A stretch of DNA of 5,871 nt from the NCBI GenBank assembly GCA_031275035.1, contig JAISPH010000147.1, positions 1-5,871 of the forward strand, written 5' to 3'. Origin of the DNA: Treponema sp. Its GTDB lineage: Bacteria; Spirochaetota; Spirochaetia; Treponematales; Breznakiellaceae. Shown in pieces: positions 5,771 through 5,871 of this stretch. Under the pieces are notes generated by a model that was not told the DNA's origin, searched no databases, and saw only the letters and a list, made by a program, of their open reading frames with translations. A program made the translations under genes and the position numbers. The first letter of the stretch is position 1. Each line of letters begins with the position of its first letter.

Positions 5771-5871
5771 CCAGGTTTAAAACCACCGCCTTTAGGCGGT
5801 CAGCTTTTAGCATGGCAACAGACAAGGCATAATTTTATCGGGGGAAGATAATGTACGATGAAGTATATAGG
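5771..5871 (+). mobile_element. Possible left end of an IS200/IS605-type element
   Basis: ACCGCC (5785-5790) and GGCGGT (5795-5800) form a 6-bp hairpin with loop TTTA, followed by CAGCTTTTAGC. A short hairpin of this shape about 50 bases before a transposase start is the usual layout of the left end of IS200/IS605 elements. Supporting this, the permease gene on the other strand loses homology just outside the hairpin, and an ORF with its own ribosome binding site begins at 5851. The element runs out of the window, so the transposase catalytic motifs (HUH and Tyr) and the right end cannot be seen. Exact boundary unknown. Confidence 0.4.
5851..5871 (+). CDS. Start of an unidentified ORF, possibly an IS200-type TnpA
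   Basis: An ATG at 5851 is preceded by GGGGGAAG (5840-5847) at a suitable distance and opens MYDEVYR before the window ends. TnpA proteins of the IS200/IS605 group often begin with a similar short charged segment and a Tyr-Arg pair, and the upstream hairpin fits. Seven residues are far too few for assignment; the call rests mainly on context. Confidence 0.35.

Noticed and set aside
5663..5851. 62-codon + strand ORF opposite the permease fragment
   Set aside because: It is the reverse of the permease coding sequence, lacks motifs and crosses the probable insertion boundary.

Overview
The window reads as a bacterial chromosomal segment of roughly 50% GC with strong GGAGG-type ribosome binding sites. 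Gene content and codon style are reminiscent of host-associated spirochaetes, especially termite-gut Treponema. That is an impression from memory of such genomes; no rRNA or marker gene here confirms it.

Layout, left to right. (1) Positions 1-576 hold the C-terminal part of an enolase-superfamily sugar-acid dehydratase (mandelate racemase/galactonate dehydratase type), cut by the window edge. (2) Positions 577-860 contain no gene but are densely structured: a weak terminator, a 10-bp hairpin, two overlapping perfect palindromes, and a 158-bp element made of several stem-loops. (3) Positions 861-2580 hold remains of a SsuABC/TauABC/NMT1-type ABC importer. Its lipoprotein substrate-binding gene is broken by an internal out-of-frame deletion. 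Its ATPase gene is nearly complete but lacks its normal C-terminal tail. No permease gene is present. (4) From 2561 the ATPase end runs directly, in another frame, into the interior of a cysteine synthase gene that lacks its first ~54 codons and with them the PLP-binding lysine. (5) Positions 3452-5294 hold two intact, overlapping genes: an M20-family amidohydrolase and an L-2-amino-thiazoline-4-carboxylate (ATC) hydrolase-like protein. (6) On the opposite strand, 5390-5767 is the C-terminal half of a MalG/AraQ-type sugar ABC permease. It is cut off next to what looks like the left end of an IS200/IS605-type element, whose ORF may start at 5851.

Taken together, the importer remnant, cysK, the amidohydrolase and the ATC hydrolase look like a former cysteine or organic-sulfur salvage locus: uptake, ring opening of a thiazoline, release of cysteine, and a cysteine/sulfide synthase. 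The two enzymes at its end are intact while the uptake genes and cysK are decayed. The most informative observations are: a single deletion that could explain the ATPase truncation, the missing permease and the missing cysK N-terminus at once; a shared hairpin element (38 bp identical) placed just before the ribosome binding site of both importer genes; and the M20/ATC hydrolase pair as a candidate two-step pathway. At least three separate breakpoints in under 6 kb point to ongoing gene decay or to an assembly or strain-mixture artefact, and read-level data would be needed to tell which.
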